Shown: positions 26,354-35,449 of the stretch, in pieces
How the letters are laid out: each line of letters opens with the position of its first letter
Numbering within the stretch: position 1 is the first letter of the stretch
Assembly (NCBI GenBank): GCA_014804005.1
Contig: JAAVAP010000013.1
Coordinates: forward strand, 262,302-326,301
Source of the DNA: Treponema sp.
Lineage (GTDB): Bacteria > Spirochaetota > Spirochaetia > Treponematales > Treponemataceae
Direction: 5' to 3'
DNA: 64,000 nucleotides
The notes under the pieces: generated by a model
What the model saw: only the letters and a program-made list of their open reading frames with translations
The model's database searches: none
What the model was told of the DNA's origin: nothing
Translations under genes and position numbers: made by a program

Positions 26354-27439
26354 ATGACACGCACTGTTTCCATCGGTGGGAGCGGTTTGACCAAAAAAAT
26401 AAATATCGGTGGTGGCAGTCCGATTTCCGTCCAAACAATGTGGAAGGAAGGAATTGCCGGCATCGAAAACGACTCGCAAAAATTTGAGCGCACTTTGCGC
26501 ACCCTTTCCGAATTGGAAGGATTGGGTTGCGACATAGTGCGCTTTGCCGTGCCCGACGAAGCCAGCGCGAAATTTTTGCGCGCGATCGCCGAGCGCACTC
26601 AAATGCCGCTTGTGGCGGACATCCATTTTGATTACCGCTTGGCTTTGGAATGCCTCAAGGGAAATGTCGCGGCAATCCGTATAAATCCCGGCAACATCGG
26701 AAACCGCGAGCGCGTGGAAGCCGTGGTGAACGCCTGCCGCGAAAAGAACGTCGCGATTCGGATTGGCGTGAATTCGGGAAGCCTTCAAAAGGATCTGGCG
26801 GAAAGTGTCGCGGAAGGAAAAATTTCCCGTGGAGAGGCTTTGGCGATTTCCGCAGAGCGCGAAGCGCGAATTTTCGACGAACTCGGATTTTCGCAGGTAG
26901 TCGTGAGCATGAAGGCTTCGAGTGTCGCCGAAACAATCGAGGCGAACGAGGCGTTTTCAAAAAAATTCGACATTCCGCTTCACATCGGAGTCACGGAGGC
27001 AGGCCCTCTAATCGGCGGAATCGTAAAAAGTACGCTCGCTTTTTCGACTCTTCTTTCAAAGGGAATCGGCGACACAATCCGCGTGAGCCTTTCTTCTTTG
27101 CCGCAAAACGAAGTAATTGCTGGCTGCGAAATCCTGCGCGAATGTGGCAAACGAAGCGGCGGCGTGCGAATAGTCTCGTGCCCGAGATGCGGACGCGAAG
27201 GCTTTGACGTGCATTCCTTTGTGCAAAAGTGGGAGGCGCGGCTTCTTTCAAGCCCGAAAGATGTTACGATAGCCGTGATGGGCTGCGCCGTGAACGGACC
27301 CGGGGAGGCGAAGCACGCCGACTTGGGAATAGCGGGCGCGGGCGGCAAGGCGATTATTTTCAAAAAAGGAAAAATAATCCGAACAATTCCCGAAGAAAAT
27401 GCCGATAATGTCTTTGAAGAGGAATTCAATTCCCTTTAA
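26354..27439 (+). CDS. ispG: 4-hydroxy-3-methylbut-2-enyl diphosphate synthase (IspG/GcpE)
   Basis: Iron-sulfur enzyme of the non-mevalonate isoprenoid pathway that converts methylerythritol cyclodiphosphate. The 361-residue product is of the short bacterial type. It has GGGSPISVQTMW at the N terminus, RINPGNIG in the barrel, and the [4Fe-4S] cysteines in SCPRCGREGFD and MGCAVNGPGEA. ATG 26354 lies 3 nt after the atpK stop with no clear ribosome-binding site, so translation is probably coupled to K. Its place behind an ATPase operon is not explained by function. Confidence 0.95.
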   Translation: MTRTVSIGGSGLTKKINIGGGSPISVQTMWKEGIAGIENDSQKFERTLRTLSELEGLGCDIVRFAVPDEASAKFLRAIAERTQMPLVADIHFDYRLALECLKGNVAAIRINPGNIGNRERVEAVVNACREKNVAIRIGVNSGSLQKDLAESVAEGKISRGEALAISAEREARIFDELGFSQVVVSMKASSVAETIEANEAFSKKFDIPLHIGVTEAGPLIGGIVKSTLAFSTLLSKGIGDTIRVSLSSLPQNEVIAGCEILRECGKRSGGVRIVSCPRCGREGFDVHSFVQKWEARLLSSPKDVTIAVMGCAVNGPGEAKHADLGIAGAGGKAIIFKKGKIIRTIPEENADNVFEEEFNSL

Positions 27440-27459
27440 AAAATTTGGGAAATGACATT

Positions 27460-28584
27460 TTGAAGAAAATCGCTTTTTTTTCGCTTTTTACAATTTTTCT
27501 CGCGCTGAAAGTTTTTTCGCAAAATCTGGCTCGTTCCGAAAATCCAGTCCAAAGCGACCGAATTTTCGCACGGGCACAGCATTCGTTCGACGCGGAGCTG
27601 TATTCCGAGGCGATGACTCTTTGCGAGGAGGCGCGGCTCGCCCGCAGGAACGAAGTGCGCTGGAGTTGCTTTGTAATCGGCAATGTTCTCAGCGCGCCCG
27701 CCATAAAAAAGGCAGGAACTTTAATTTCGGATCTCATGCCGATTTTGAGGGAACGCGAAGAATACGACGCCATTGAAATCATCAAAAATCAGCTTGAACG
27801 TCACGGCTCGGATTATTTTGGCAATTCGCTTTCGCGGCTTTACGACTACCTTGAAAGTCTCGAGAATTATCCCGAAAGCGACTTTCTCATCGCGAAAATT
27901 TATCGGCTTGAGGGCGAATACGACTTGGCTATGCGCTATTTGGAACGCGCCTGGAGCCACAGCGACATTCTCGACGTGCCGGCCGTGAAATTCGACATTC
28001 TCTATGAAATGGCGGACTTGGCGAATGTCCTTGGCGACGACATCGCTTACGAAAAGTCTTTGCTTTTGGTGGTTGAAGGCGACGGACTTTACAAGAACAC
28101 GACAATCAGCAACGCGATTGAAAAAAGCGTCAAGCTCAAACGGCGCGGCGTGGATTTGGCGGAATATTTCCTGCAACTTTTTCGCTCTCCCTCCATCAAT
28201 TCCATGCGCGCGTATTTCGAACTGGCGGATCTCTACGAAAAGCGTGGCGAACTGAAAGAAGGTTTTTTGATGACCGCGTTCGGAGTGATTGTAGGATTCT
28301 CGCATGCGGTGGAAATCCTTGATGACAGGCTTGGTGAAATCACGTTCGACGAAAACGACAGGCGTTCGATGGAATATTTCTTCGCGGAATGCGGCCGCAA
28401 CTATGACATAATGTCCTGGATGCAGGAAAAAGGATTGTGGCGCGGTTTTTTCAATTTGGCGATTCGCGCCCGCCAAAACGGCTGGAATGATTTTGCCACG
28501 TCGTTTTTGGAAAAGCTTTCGAAATCTTGTCCCGATCCATACTGGCGAACGGCGGCAGAATTCGCGCTCGAAGACAAAGTTTGA
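27460..28584 (+). CDS. Exported helical-repeat (TPR-like) protein, unknown function
   Basis: The 374-residue product has a signal sequence at residues 1-21 (MKKIAFFSLFTIFLALKVFS, then Q). The mature part consists of paired helices with TPR-like spacing, for example HSFDAELYSEAMTLCEEARL and SDFLIAKIYRLEGEYDLAMR, the latter followed by YLERAW. TTG 27460 is chosen as start because it gives a clean signal peptide; an in-frame TTG at 27445 would add five residues. No enzymatic motif is seen. It is followed on the other strand by two outer-membrane proteins, which suggests an envelope role. Confidence 0.65.
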   Translation: MKKIAFFSLFTIFLALKVFSQNLARSENPVQSDRIFARAQHSFDAELYSEAMTLCEEARLARRNEVRWSCFVIGNVLSAPAIKKAGTLISDLMPILREREEYDAIEIIKNQLERHGSDYFGNSLSRLYDYLESLENYPESDFLIAKIYRLEGEYDLAMRYLERAWSHSDILDVPAVKFDILYEMADLANVLGDDIAYEKSLLLVVEGDGLYKNTTISNAIEKSVKLKRRGVDLAEYFLQLFRSPSINSMRAYFELADLYEKRGELKEGFLMTAFGVIVGFSHAVEILDDRLGEITFDENDRRSMEYFFAECGRNYDIMSWMQEKGLWRGFFNLAIRARQNGWNDFATSFLEKLSKSCPDPYWRTAAEFALEDKV

Positions 28585-28634
28585 AAAATCAACATACGCC
28601 GACGCAGAGCACAAGGTTTTGAACTCCGCACGGA

Positions 28635-30302
28635 TCAATAGAAAAGTCCTATTCCTATGGAAAATTCTTTGTTGCTCGCTTTTTCGTCCCGCCACGACGT
28701 GTCCACCGCGCTCTTCAGAAGAATTCGGCTCATGTCGAAACCCGCGCTTGCGCGGAGCTGGACGCTTTTCCATTTTTCAGGAAAAACAAGGATTTCCACT
28801 CCGCAAGTGTAGAATCCGTCGAGCGGAGAAAAGGCTCTTCCTGTAATCCTGTTTTGCGCCAGCGCGACATCAATGAACGGCGATATTTGCACTTCGAAAT
28901 TGAAATTTTTAAGCCATCCTTTTTCAAATCGCGTGGAAAATATTTTTATCGGCACATCGAGATTCAATATCAGTGCGGACGCGCTTTTGCAAGCGTAAAC
29001 ATCATCCATTCCGGTCTGCGATGAAAAATATTGGTCATCGGGAATTCCGCGCAAAAGATGACCGTAGCGTTTGTACGAATCGAATTCGGCGAAAAGCGTG
29101 AGGCGCGATGCGAGCGCGGCGCGATTCCATGCGAAGAAGGCTTCCGCCCGCAATTCGATTCCTGGCTGGAATTCGTTGAGCTGGAAATTGTATGCCGCGC
29201 TTTGGAAAATGCCGGCGGAAAATCCCTTGCGGAAATTTCCGTACCAGTTCACGCGACCCGCGCTTATTCCGTGCGAAAATGTCAGGTTTGGCGAAACCAA
29301 GTCTTCGTCCAAAATGTCGATTCCGTCCGAATCCCAATTGTACACGATTTCCGCCGCCGGAGTGTAAACGATGTCGCCGATTCCGGGAATTGTGTCGAGC
29401 CGAATCGGAACGGAAAATTTCGCCCGCTCCGTGAAGAAAAGCTCGTCGTTGAATTTCTTATAGTCCAAGTCGCGTGTCGTGCCTTGCGTCAAATCCAAAC
29501 GCAGTGCGATGTTTTCGAACGGCAAGACGAATGTGAAGCCGCTTTGGAAATTCCATTCCGGCTCGCCCCGAACGAAAGCGTATTCGAACGAAAGGTCGTT
29601 GTTCCAGGAGGCTTCGACTTTTCCCAGCGTGAACGGAAGGTCGTAGTCGAAGGTTCCACCCAAAACGAAATCATTTTCCTGCCCGTCCTTTTGCTCGAAG
29701 CGGAAGAACGCGTCCGCCTCCATCTCGCTCATCGTGCCCAAAAAATTGGCGTCCTTGAATTTTAACTTCAGCTCGAAACCTTCGTTGGAATCGTACTTGG
29801 GATATGGCAGAAGAAGGAAATGCCGCGAATCCACGGTAACGACATTTATCGCGACGGGAATATCGCCGTCTTCGTCGGCTTCCCCGGCGAGCGTGTATTC
29901 AACTTCTGCCGTCTCAAACAGGCGGGCGTTTATAAGCTTTTGCTTGATGTCGAGAATGTACGCTTCGATATCTTCGCGGCTTTCGAATTTTTTCCCTTCT
30001 TCGATTTTGACATTGCGAGAAAGCGCGCTTTCTTTCGTAACGCCCTGCGCGTCGTAATTTACGGTGTCTATTTTGTAAAACACCTTTCGGGCGATTTCTT
30101 CCGGATTTTCAATGCCTTGGGTATATATTTCCTGCGCGAACGAAAATGCCGAAAATAAAAGCACGGCGACAAAAAAAATCGCGCGCCTAAGATTTCCTCC
30201 AAGATGACGCGCCAATTTTAGATTCGGTTCGTCTTTAAAAAAATCGCATTTTTCCGCGCCGACGAAATGCGCTTTCTTTGGCAAAGATTCAATTTTTCGC
30301 AT
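28635..30302 (-). CDS. Outer-membrane beta-barrel protein of the Omp85 (BamA/TamA-like) type
   Basis: The 555-residue product has a hydrophobic export segment at about residues 40-56 (AIFFVAVLLFSAFSFAQ), one POTRA-like domain (EEIARKVFYKIDTVNY onward to about residue 165) and a C-terminal barrel. The barrel has alternating aromatic strands and ends in a terminal F-x-Y pattern (IGIGLFY). It is shorter than BamA, which has five POTRA domains, so it is a minimal Omp85 relative. About 38 residues precede the signal helix, unusually long. A perfect GGAGGAAA lies just upstream of the signal helix (30193-30200) but is not followed by a standard start codon, so the true start is uncertain. Confidence 0.7.
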   Translation of the reverse strand: MRKIESLPKKAHFVGAEKCDFFKDEPNLKLARHLGGNLRRAIFFVAVLLFSAFSFAQEIYTQGIENPEEIARKVFYKIDTVNYDAQGVTKESALSRNVKIEEGKKFESREDIEAYILDIKQKLINARLFETAEVEYTLAGEADEDGDIPVAINVVTVDSRHFLLLPYPKYDSNEGFELKLKFKDANFLGTMSEMEADAFFRFEQKDGQENDFVLGGTFDYDLPFTLGKVEASWNNDLSFEYAFVRGEPEWNFQSGFTFVLPFENIALRLDLTQGTTRDLDYKKFNDELFFTERAKFSVPIRLDTIPGIGDIVYTPAAEIVYNWDSDGIDILDEDLVSPNLTFSHGISAGRVNWYGNFRKGFSAGIFQSAAYNFQLNEFQPGIELRAEAFFAWNRAALASRLTLFAEFDSYKRYGHLLRGIPDDQYFSSQTGMDDVYACKSASALILNLDVPIKIFSTRFEKGWLKNFNFEVQISPFIDVALAQNRITGRAFSPLDGFYTCGVEILVFPEKWKSVQLRASAGFDMSRILLKSAVDTSWRDEKASNKEFSIGIGLFY

Positions 30303-30329
30303 TTTTCACGGCGTCCTGTTCGCGATTTT

Positions 30330-31220
30330 CTACAATTGAAAACGGACGCTCACGTCCGCCGCCCAAATAGAATTCTTGAAATCCCACGACGCGCCGAAAT
30401 TGAGCGCCATCATCGAGATGTCAAGTCCGAATCCGCCGAAAACCTGCGGCATGAACGAGCCGAAAAATCCCGATGACTTTTTTTCCGATGCCGAATGCGT
30501 GCCATTGTATTTCGACGCGTCCGCAAGTTCGGACGTAACTTTCCAATTCCATTTGATGTCCGAATCCGAGAAAATTCCGCGGAATCCAGCGTAAGGCGTG
30601 AAGAAAATGAACTTTTTGGAAATTTGCGCGCTGAAAAAGGCCGTCTTCACGCTGTAGTCCAGCGAAGTGTCGAATCCGTCCTTTTCGAACGAAAATCCGC
30701 CTTTGGTATAGTAGAATCCGCTGCCGACCGAAAGTTTCGGAAACGCGCCTTCGCCCTTGAAAATCGCCCAGCGGAAATCGCCGCCGACATTGAAATAATT
30801 TACGCCGATTCCGTCAACAAGCCGCAGTTTCGAAAGGTCGATGTACATGAACGAAAGTCCCAAGTCGAACGGCAGAATCACGCCGCCGAGCCTCGCGTTC
30901 GCCGTGAAAGTCGGGAAAATGAAAGTCTTGGGGATGGCCGAAATTCCGAAAATGCCCGCGACATCTTTCAGGGGAGAAAGGTCGAACTTCGCCACTCCGA
31001 ATTCCGCTCCAAATCCGAAATGCGGCGGCGCGGAAGGAAAGAATTTTCCGATCCAAGCGTCGGCGTATACATTCTGCTGAACCGCCGCGTTGGGAAGCGT
31101 TTTTTCTAGCGATGACGCGAATCCGTCCAAACCTAAAGCAACTTCGTCAAAAACGTGTTCCTGCGCGAAAGTCGAAAAAAGCGCGCCCGCTGCGAAAAGT
31201 GAAAGGAAAAATTTTTTCAT
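30330..31220 (-). CDS. Outer-membrane beta-barrel protein, unknown function
   Basis: The 296-residue product has a signal peptide (MKKFFLSLFAAGALFSTFAQ) and then a body rich in alternating hydrophobic and aromatic residues. Strand-like segments include LGLSFMYIDLSKLRL and LSVGSGFYYTKGGFSFEKD, and the protein ends SIWAADVSVRFQL, the terminal-strand pattern of outer-membrane barrels. ATG 31220 has GGGAGG 5 nt upstream. It is the first gene of a two-gene minus-strand unit with the Omp85-like gene (27-nt gap). No family name can be assigned from the sequence alone. Confidence 0.7.
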   Translation of the reverse strand: MKKFFLSLFAAGALFSTFAQEHVFDEVALGLDGFASSLEKTLPNAAVQQNVYADAWIGKFFPSAPPHFGFGAEFGVAKFDLSPLKDVAGIFGISAIPKTFIFPTFTANARLGGVILPFDLGLSFMYIDLSKLRLVDGIGVNYFNVGGDFRWAIFKGEGAFPKLSVGSGFYYTKGGFSFEKDGFDTSLDYSVKTAFFSAQISKKFIFFTPYAGFRGIFSDSDIKWNWKVTSELADASKYNGTHSASEKKSSGFFGSFMPQVFGGFGLDISMMALNFGASWDFKNSIWAADVSVRFQL

Positions 31221-31525
31221 TGTGCCTCCCGATTTTTTATTTACTATATTTTTATTGCCATAAAATAAATTTTCCTGCGACAAAAAAGTTTCAGCATTTC
31301 TCCGAAAAAATTCCGAAAGCGCAGGAAAACAATCGTCATCGTGTAGAACAATTCTACATTATTGCGGAAAAAAAATCAATGGCGGGATTGAATTTTGGCG
31401 AGTAAAAAAATTCCTGAAAACCGATTCGAAAGAAAGCCGCGATTTTCAAAATTTTTTTCGAAAATTAAAACAAAGAAAAAAACGCGATTTAATTCAAAAA
31501 AATCATGTTTTTTCAAAAAAAAGGC

Positions 31526-31554
31526 TTGACAAATTTTCAAAAAAACGATAATAT
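31526..31554 (+). promoter_or_regulatory. Promoter of tRNA-Phe
   Basis: A perfect -35 TTGACA (31526-31531), 17 nt, then TAATAT (31549-31554), ending 12 nt before the tRNA. Confidence 0.75.
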
Positions 31555-31566
31555 TTCGGAACAAAT

Positions 31567-31639
31567 GCCGCTGTAGCTCAGTTGGTAGAGCGGTGGACTG
31601 AAAATCCATATGTCGTTGGTTCGATTCCAACCGGTGGCA
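31567..31639 (+). tRNA. tRNA-Phe (GAA)
   Basis: The acceptor GCCGCTG pairs with CGGTGGC (two G-U pairs). The anticodon loop CTGAAAA between GTGGA and TCCAT gives GAA. The T arm GTTGGTTCGATTCCAAC is perfect. Discriminator A; 3' CCA not encoded. Confidence 0.96.
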
Positions 31640-31668
31640 AAGTAGCGTTTCGCGACGCTACTTTTTTT
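31639..31668 (+). terminator. Terminator after tRNA-Phe
   Basis: AAAGTAGCGT (31639-31648) pairs with ACGCTACTTT (31655-31664) around a 6-nt loop, followed by more T. The stem begins at the tRNA discriminator base. Confidence 0.85.
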
Positions 31669-31796
31669 ATGCCCGGCCGATTTTCCTGTTTGAAGTTCGA
31701 GCGATTGCGTTCGCGATGCCCGCACGGTTCGCGTTTTCGCGCAAAAAGCAAAGTCAATTTTTTTTGCAATGTTCCCGAGGCGAGTGAATTTCAATC

Positions 31797-31825
31797 TTGT
31801 CAAATTTTATTTTTCGTGATATAAT
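31797..31825 (+). promoter_or_regulatory. Promoter placing transcription start at the deoD start codon
   Basis: TTGTCA (31797-31802), 17 nt, then TATAAT (31820-31825) with extended -10 TGA. Only 6 nt (GAAAAA) separate the -10 box from ATG 31832, and no Shine-Dalgarno is present, so the mRNA is probably leaderless. Confidence 0.75.
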
Positions 31826-31831
31826 GAAAAA

Positions 31832-32536
31832 ATGAGCATACACATAAACGCGCCCGATGGCGCAATCGCTCCGACAGTGCTTTTGCCGGGCGACCCGCTC
31901 CGCGCTAAATACATCGCGGAGAATTTTTTGGAAGACGCAAAATGCTACAATGAAGTTCGCGGAATGTTCGGCTTCACGGGAAAATACAAGGGAATTCCTG
32001 TTTCCGTGCAGGGAACTGGAATGGGACAGCCTTCGATTTCGATTTACGCGAACGAGCTTTTTTCGTCCTACGGCGTGCAGACTGCGATTCGCGTCGGCAC
32101 ATGCGGAGGACTTTCCGAAAAGACGAAAGTGCGCGACACGATAATCGTGAACGCGGCTTCGAGCGAGTCGGCAATGCAAAACGGAAGGTTCGGCTCGCTG
32201 CACTACGCGCCCGTTGCGGATTTTGAGCTTCTCTTGCGCGCGCACGAGGCTGCGAAAAAACTCGGCGTTCCGTTCCATGTCGGTCCGTGCGCTTCGAGCG
32301 ACGCTTTTTATGACGAAAACGAAAATTGGAAGATTTGGGCGAAATACGGCGTGCTCGGCCTTGAAATGGAAGCCGCTGAATTGTACACGCTCGCCGCGAA
32401 ATTCGGAAGGAAGGCGCTTTGCATACTCACCGTCAGCGATCATCTGATTACGAATGAAATCACCACAGCGGAAGAACGGCAGAAAACTTTCAACGACATG
32501 ATAAAAATAGCCCTTGAAACAATTGCGAATAATTGA
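31832..32536 (+). CDS. deoD: Purine nucleoside phosphorylase, DeoD type
   Basis: Cleaves purine nucleosides with phosphate for salvage. The 234-residue product aligns with the hexameric DeoD family from its first residues ([20 protein letters not shown], then DPLRAKYIA). It has the phosphate-binding arginine in [10 protein letters not shown], the ribose-binding LEMEAAELY segment and the catalytic SDHL aspartate near the end. Because the N terminus aligns from the start, ATG 31832 is secure, which supports the leaderless promoter arrangement. It is followed 12 nt later by the bactofilin gene, probably in the same transcript. Confidence 0.95.
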   Translation: MSIHINAPDGAIAPTVLLPGDPLRAKYIAENFLEDAKCYNEVRGMFGFTGKYKGIPVSVQGTGMGQPSISIYANELFSSYGVQTAIRVGTCGGLSEKTKVRDTIIVNAASSESAMQNGRFGSLHYAPVADFELLLRAHEAAKKLGVPFHVGPCASSDAFYDENENWKIWAKYGVLGLEMEAAELYTLAAKFGRKALCILTVSDHLITNEITTAEERQKTFNDMIKIALETIANN

Positions 32537-32548
32537 TAGGATTTAAGA

Positions 32549-32920
32549 ATGTACGATAGCAAAGGAAGCGATTTGCTCGACTACGAGGAATCGGATTTTG
32601 ACACGATAATAGCGCCGGACATTTCTTTCACGGGAAACATCCGCTTCGCAAAGCCTTTCTTGATTCAGGGAAAAGTAAGCGGGAAGATTTCCGCGCAAAG
32701 CGATTTGGTGGTGGATTCGGGCGCGAGGGTTGACGCGGACATTCAGGCGGAGCGTGTTTTGGTGCGCGGCTCGGTGAACGGAAACGTAAACGGACGCTCG
32801 CTCATATTCGTAACTTCGACGGGCTCGATAAACGGGGACATTTCCTCGGCGCAGGTCGTCCTTGAACAGGGCGGAAATTTTTCCGGCAGATGCGCGATGT
32901 TGGGGAAAAGCGATGAGTAG
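32549..32920 (+). CDS. Bactofilin (polymer-forming cytoskeletal protein)
   Basis: A 123-residue beta-helical protein that assembles into filaments involved in cell shape or envelope organisation. It has the family core with regular six-residue turns (FLIQGKVSGKISAQSDLVVD, GARVDADIQAERVLVRGSVN) between short disordered ends. The length is typical. ATG 32549 has ATAGGATT upstream. Its stop codon lies inside the next gene (overlap of 8 nt). In helical spirochaetes such a protein may contribute to cell shape, though nothing here proves this. Confidence 0.88.
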   Translation: MYDSKGSDLLDYEESDFDTIIAPDISFTGNIRFAKPFLIQGKVSGKISAQSDLVVDSGARVDADIQAERVLVRGSVNGNVNGRSLIFVTSTGSINGDISSAQVVLEQGGNFSGRCAMLGKSDE

Positions 32921-33530
32921 AATTTTTTTCGCCGTTTTCTTCACGTTGACGTTTTCGGTTTTCGCGCAAGGACGCGACGCGCTGGCGTTGTACCGAGCAG
33001 GAAATTATGCCGAATCGATTCAAATTTGCGAAGACGAAATCAAGTCGAATCCCGCGAACCTTGATTCATACGTCGTGATGTGCTGGTCGCTCGTGGGAAA
33101 CCGCGAGTACGCCCGCGCCGAGCAAGTGGCATACGACGGGCTCAAGCTCAGCCGCTACGACATCCGCCTAATTGAAATCCTTGGCGAGGCGAAATTCTAT
33201 CTCGGCAAGAACAGCGACGCTTTGAAGCAGTTTCAAGATTACATCGCGAACGCGCCCGACAGGACAGGCGCGCGGATTGACACGGCGTATTATTTTATGG
33301 GCGAAATTTATATCCGCCAGGCGAAATTCCAGCACGCCGACATCGCGCTGAGCGCGGCCGTAAGGAAACGGACTCAGGCGAGCACTTGGTGGACGAGGCT
33401 TGGTTACGCGCGGGAAATGGCAGGAAACTATTACGAGGCGCTCGCCGCCTACGAAGAGTCGCTCAAACTTGACCCGACAAGCACGGATGCGGAGAACGGA
33501 AAAAAGCGTGTTTCCGATCATCTCAGATAA
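32913..33530 (+). CDS. Exported TPR-repeat protein
   Basis: A 205-residue product with a short signal peptide (MSRIFFAVFFTLTFSVFAQ), followed by tetratricopeptide units: ALALYRAGNYAESIQICEDE, AEQVAYDGLKLSRYDIRLI, AKFYLGKNSDALKQF and AREMAGNYYEALAAYEESLK. Such repeats bind partner proteins in the periplasm. ATG 32913 overlaps the end of the bactofilin gene, so the two proteins are probably made together. Its end overlaps the start of mtaB. Confidence 0.82.
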   Translation: MSRIFFAVFFTLTFSVFAQGRDALALYRAGNYAESIQICEDEIKSNPANLDSYVVMCWSLVGNREYARAEQVAYDGLKLSRYDIRLIEILGEAKFYLGKNSDALKQFQDYIANAPDRTGARIDTAYYFMGEIYIRQAKFQHADIALSAAVRKRTQASTWWTRLGYAREMAGNYYEALAAYEESLKLDPTSTDAENGKKRVSDHLR

Positions 33531-35064
33531 ATCCGAGAATTCGCCACACCTTTCCGCGCATTTCGAGACGCTTGGCTGCCGTCTCAATCAAATCGAAAGC
33601 GAAGGCGCGGCGGATTTTTTTTCTCAAGCCGGATTCCGCGTGGAAATGAACGGCGTTTCCGCGAACGATGCCACGGACGGAAAAATCTGCGTCTGTGTGC
33701 TGAACACTTGCGCCGTCACTACGAAAGCCGAGCAAAAGGCGCGGCGCATCATTCGCCTGCTTCTCAAAAAATTTCCCAACGCCGCAATTATTGTTACTGG
33801 TTGTTACGCCCAACTTTCGCCAAAAGAAATTCGTTCTATTGATGAAAGGGTAGTGGCATTGCCCGGGCTTGCGAAAAGTTCGCTCCGCGAGATTCCTGAA
33901 AAAATTTTTGCCGCAAGAAATAATTCTTCCGCGCAAAATCCTTTTCCAAAAAATTTCATCGAAGAAATTTTAGGCGAAAAAAAATTCTTGAGCGAAAATT
34001 CGAATGGTGAATTCCCACAGCAAAAAGAAATTCGCGAAACTGATTCCGCAAAAAAAACTCCGCATGGCATCTACGCGAAAAATCCTGCGCTTGATCCATT
34101 CATTTTTTTCTCGAAAGAATTTGTCTCGCATTCTCGCGCCTCGCTCAAAATTCAGGACGGCTGCGACAATTCCTGCTCGTACTGCGCGATTCATCTTGCG
34201 CGTGGAAAATCCGTGTCGCTCGAAGCCGAAGCCGTGGTGGAACGCGTGAACGCGCTGGAAGAGGCAGGGCATGCCGAAGTGGTGCTCACGGGCGTGAATG
34301 TCGGACAGTACGCGGGAACTTTCGGTGAAAGAAAAATCGGCATCGCGGAACTTCTTTCCCTGATTCTTTCGCGGACAAAAAAAATCGCGATTCGCCTTTC
34401 GAGCATACATCCCGAAATCGTTGATGAAAAATTCTGCGCCGCCATAAAAAGCGAGCGGGTGCGTCCGCACTTCCATCTTTCCGTGCAAAGCGGAAGCGAT
34501 TCGATTTTAAAGAAAATGAATCGGCGTTATACAAGAAACGACGTTCTACGCGCATGCGAAATGCTACGCGCCGCGAAAGAAAATCCGTTTTTGGCATGCG
34601 ACATAATCGCGGGTTTTCCCGGCGAAAGCGAAGAAGATTTTTCGATGACACTTGACTTGCTCGAACGCTGCTCGTTCACGAACGTGCACGCGTTTCCGTT
34701 TTCGTCAAGAAAAGGCACGCCCGCGTTTTCCATGAAACCGAAAATTCCCGAAAGGACAAAGGATTCGCGCGCAAGAATTCTCGCAGATTTCTCCGCGCGG
34801 CAAAAAATCCGCTATGTCGAATCTTTCGCGCAAAGCTCGCGGCGCGCGATTTTGGAAAGCGTCCGAAGCAAAAAAATCGCAGTTCCGAGCGGAAAGAAAA
34901 TCCTGCGCGCCGTGACGGACAATTTCATTCATACGGAAATTCTTTGCGACGAAAATTTTTCCGCGCCGAAAGAAGGAAGCGAAGTTTTTGTAAAAATCTT
35001 TGCGGCGCAAAAAGAGAGGATTATCGCGGGCGAGGAGTGGGAAGCATGGGGCGAAATTTCTTGA
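33508..35064 (+). CDS. mtaB: tRNA t6A37 methylthiotransferase (MtaB family)
   Basis: Radical-SAM enzyme that adds a methylthio group to t6A at tRNA position 37. The 518-residue product has the N-terminal UPF0004 domain with its three cysteines (ETLGCRLNQIESE, LNTCAVTTKAEQKARR, VTGCYAQ), the radical-SAM C-x3-C-x2-C motif (DGCDNSCSYCAIHLARG), and a C-terminal TRAM-like region. The TCAVTTKAEQKAR pattern fits MtaB better than MiaB. A low-complexity insertion of about 75 residues after the first domain makes it longer than the usual 430-450. GTG 33508 is the likely start, overlapping the TPR gene by 23 nt. Confidence 0.88.
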   Translation: MFPIISDKSENSPHLSAHFETLGCRLNQIESEGAADFFSQAGFRVEMNGVSANDATDGKICVCVLNTCAVTTKAEQKARRIIRLLLKKFPNAAIIVTGCYAQLSPKEIRSIDERVVALPGLAKSSLREIPEKIFAARNNSSAQNPFPKNFIEEILGEKKFLSENSNGEFPQQKEIRETDSAKKTPHGIYAKNPALDPFIFFSKEFVSHSRASLKIQDGCDNSCSYCAIHLARGKSVSLEAEAVVERVNALEEAGHAEVVLTGVNVGQYAGTFGERKIGIAELLSLILSRTKKIAIRLSSIHPEIVDEKFCAAIKSERVRPHFHLSVQSGSDSILKKMNRRYTRNDVLRACEMLRAAKENPFLACDIIAGFPGESEEDFSMTLDLLERCSFTNVHAFPFSSRKGTPAFSMKPKIPERTKDSRARILADFSARQKIRYVESFAQSSRRAILESVRSKKIAVPSGKKILRAVTDNFIHTEILCDENFSAPKEGSEVFVKIFAAQKERIIAGEEWEAWGEIS

Positions 35065-35094
35065 AAAATAATTCAATTTTTCAGCGTTTTCCAC

Positions 35095-35124
35095 TTGACA
35101 CTTTTGGCGAAAAAGTGCTATCAT
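35095..35124 (+). promoter_or_regulatory. Promoter of tRNA-Lys
   Basis: TTGACA (35095-35100) and TATCAT (35119-35124) are separated by 18 nt, about 30 nt before the tRNA. Confidence 0.65.
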
Positions 35125-35156
35125 ATTCATACGCTTTTCGGCGAGAGCCGTAGCGC

Positions 35157-35229
35157 GGGCTATTAGCTCAGTAGGTAGAGCAACGCCCTTTTAAGGCGTG
35201 GGTCGATGGTTCGAATCCATCATAGCTCA
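35157..35229 (+). tRNA. tRNA-Lys (TTT)
   Basis: The acceptor GGGCTAT pairs with ATAGCTC (one G-U). The anticodon loop CTTTTAA between ACGCC and GGCGT gives TTT. The T arm GATGGTTCGAATCCATC is perfect. Discriminator A; CCA not encoded. Confidence 0.96.
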
Positions 35230-35261
35230 ATAAAAATCCCCACATTCAGGCGAATTCGCGC

Positions 35262-35290
35262 TTGAACAAAAATTCAAAATATGATAGGAT
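35262..35290 (+). promoter_or_regulatory. Promoter of tRNA-Arg/tRNA-Gly
   Basis: TTGAAC (35262-35267), 17 nt, then TAGGAT (35285-35290), 10 nt before tRNA-Arg. tRNA-Gly follows 4 nt after tRNA-Arg and is probably co-transcribed. Confidence 0.6.
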
Positions 35291-35300
35291 AATTTCACAC

Positions 35301-35374
<74 letters not shown>

Positions 35375-35378
35375 TTCC

Positions 35379-35449
35379 GCGGTAATAATACATCGGTAGT
35401 ATGCGGGCTTCCCAAGCCCGACAGGCGGGTTCGACTCCCGTTTACCGCT
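35379..35449 (+). tRNA. tRNA-Gly (CCC)
   Basis: The acceptor GCGGTAA pairs perfectly with TTACCGC. The anticodon loop TTCCCAA between CGGGC and GCCCG gives CCC. Discriminator T, as usual for tRNA-Gly. CCA is not encoded. The last two bases overlap the stop codon of the convergent ComFB-domain gene. Confidence 0.95.
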
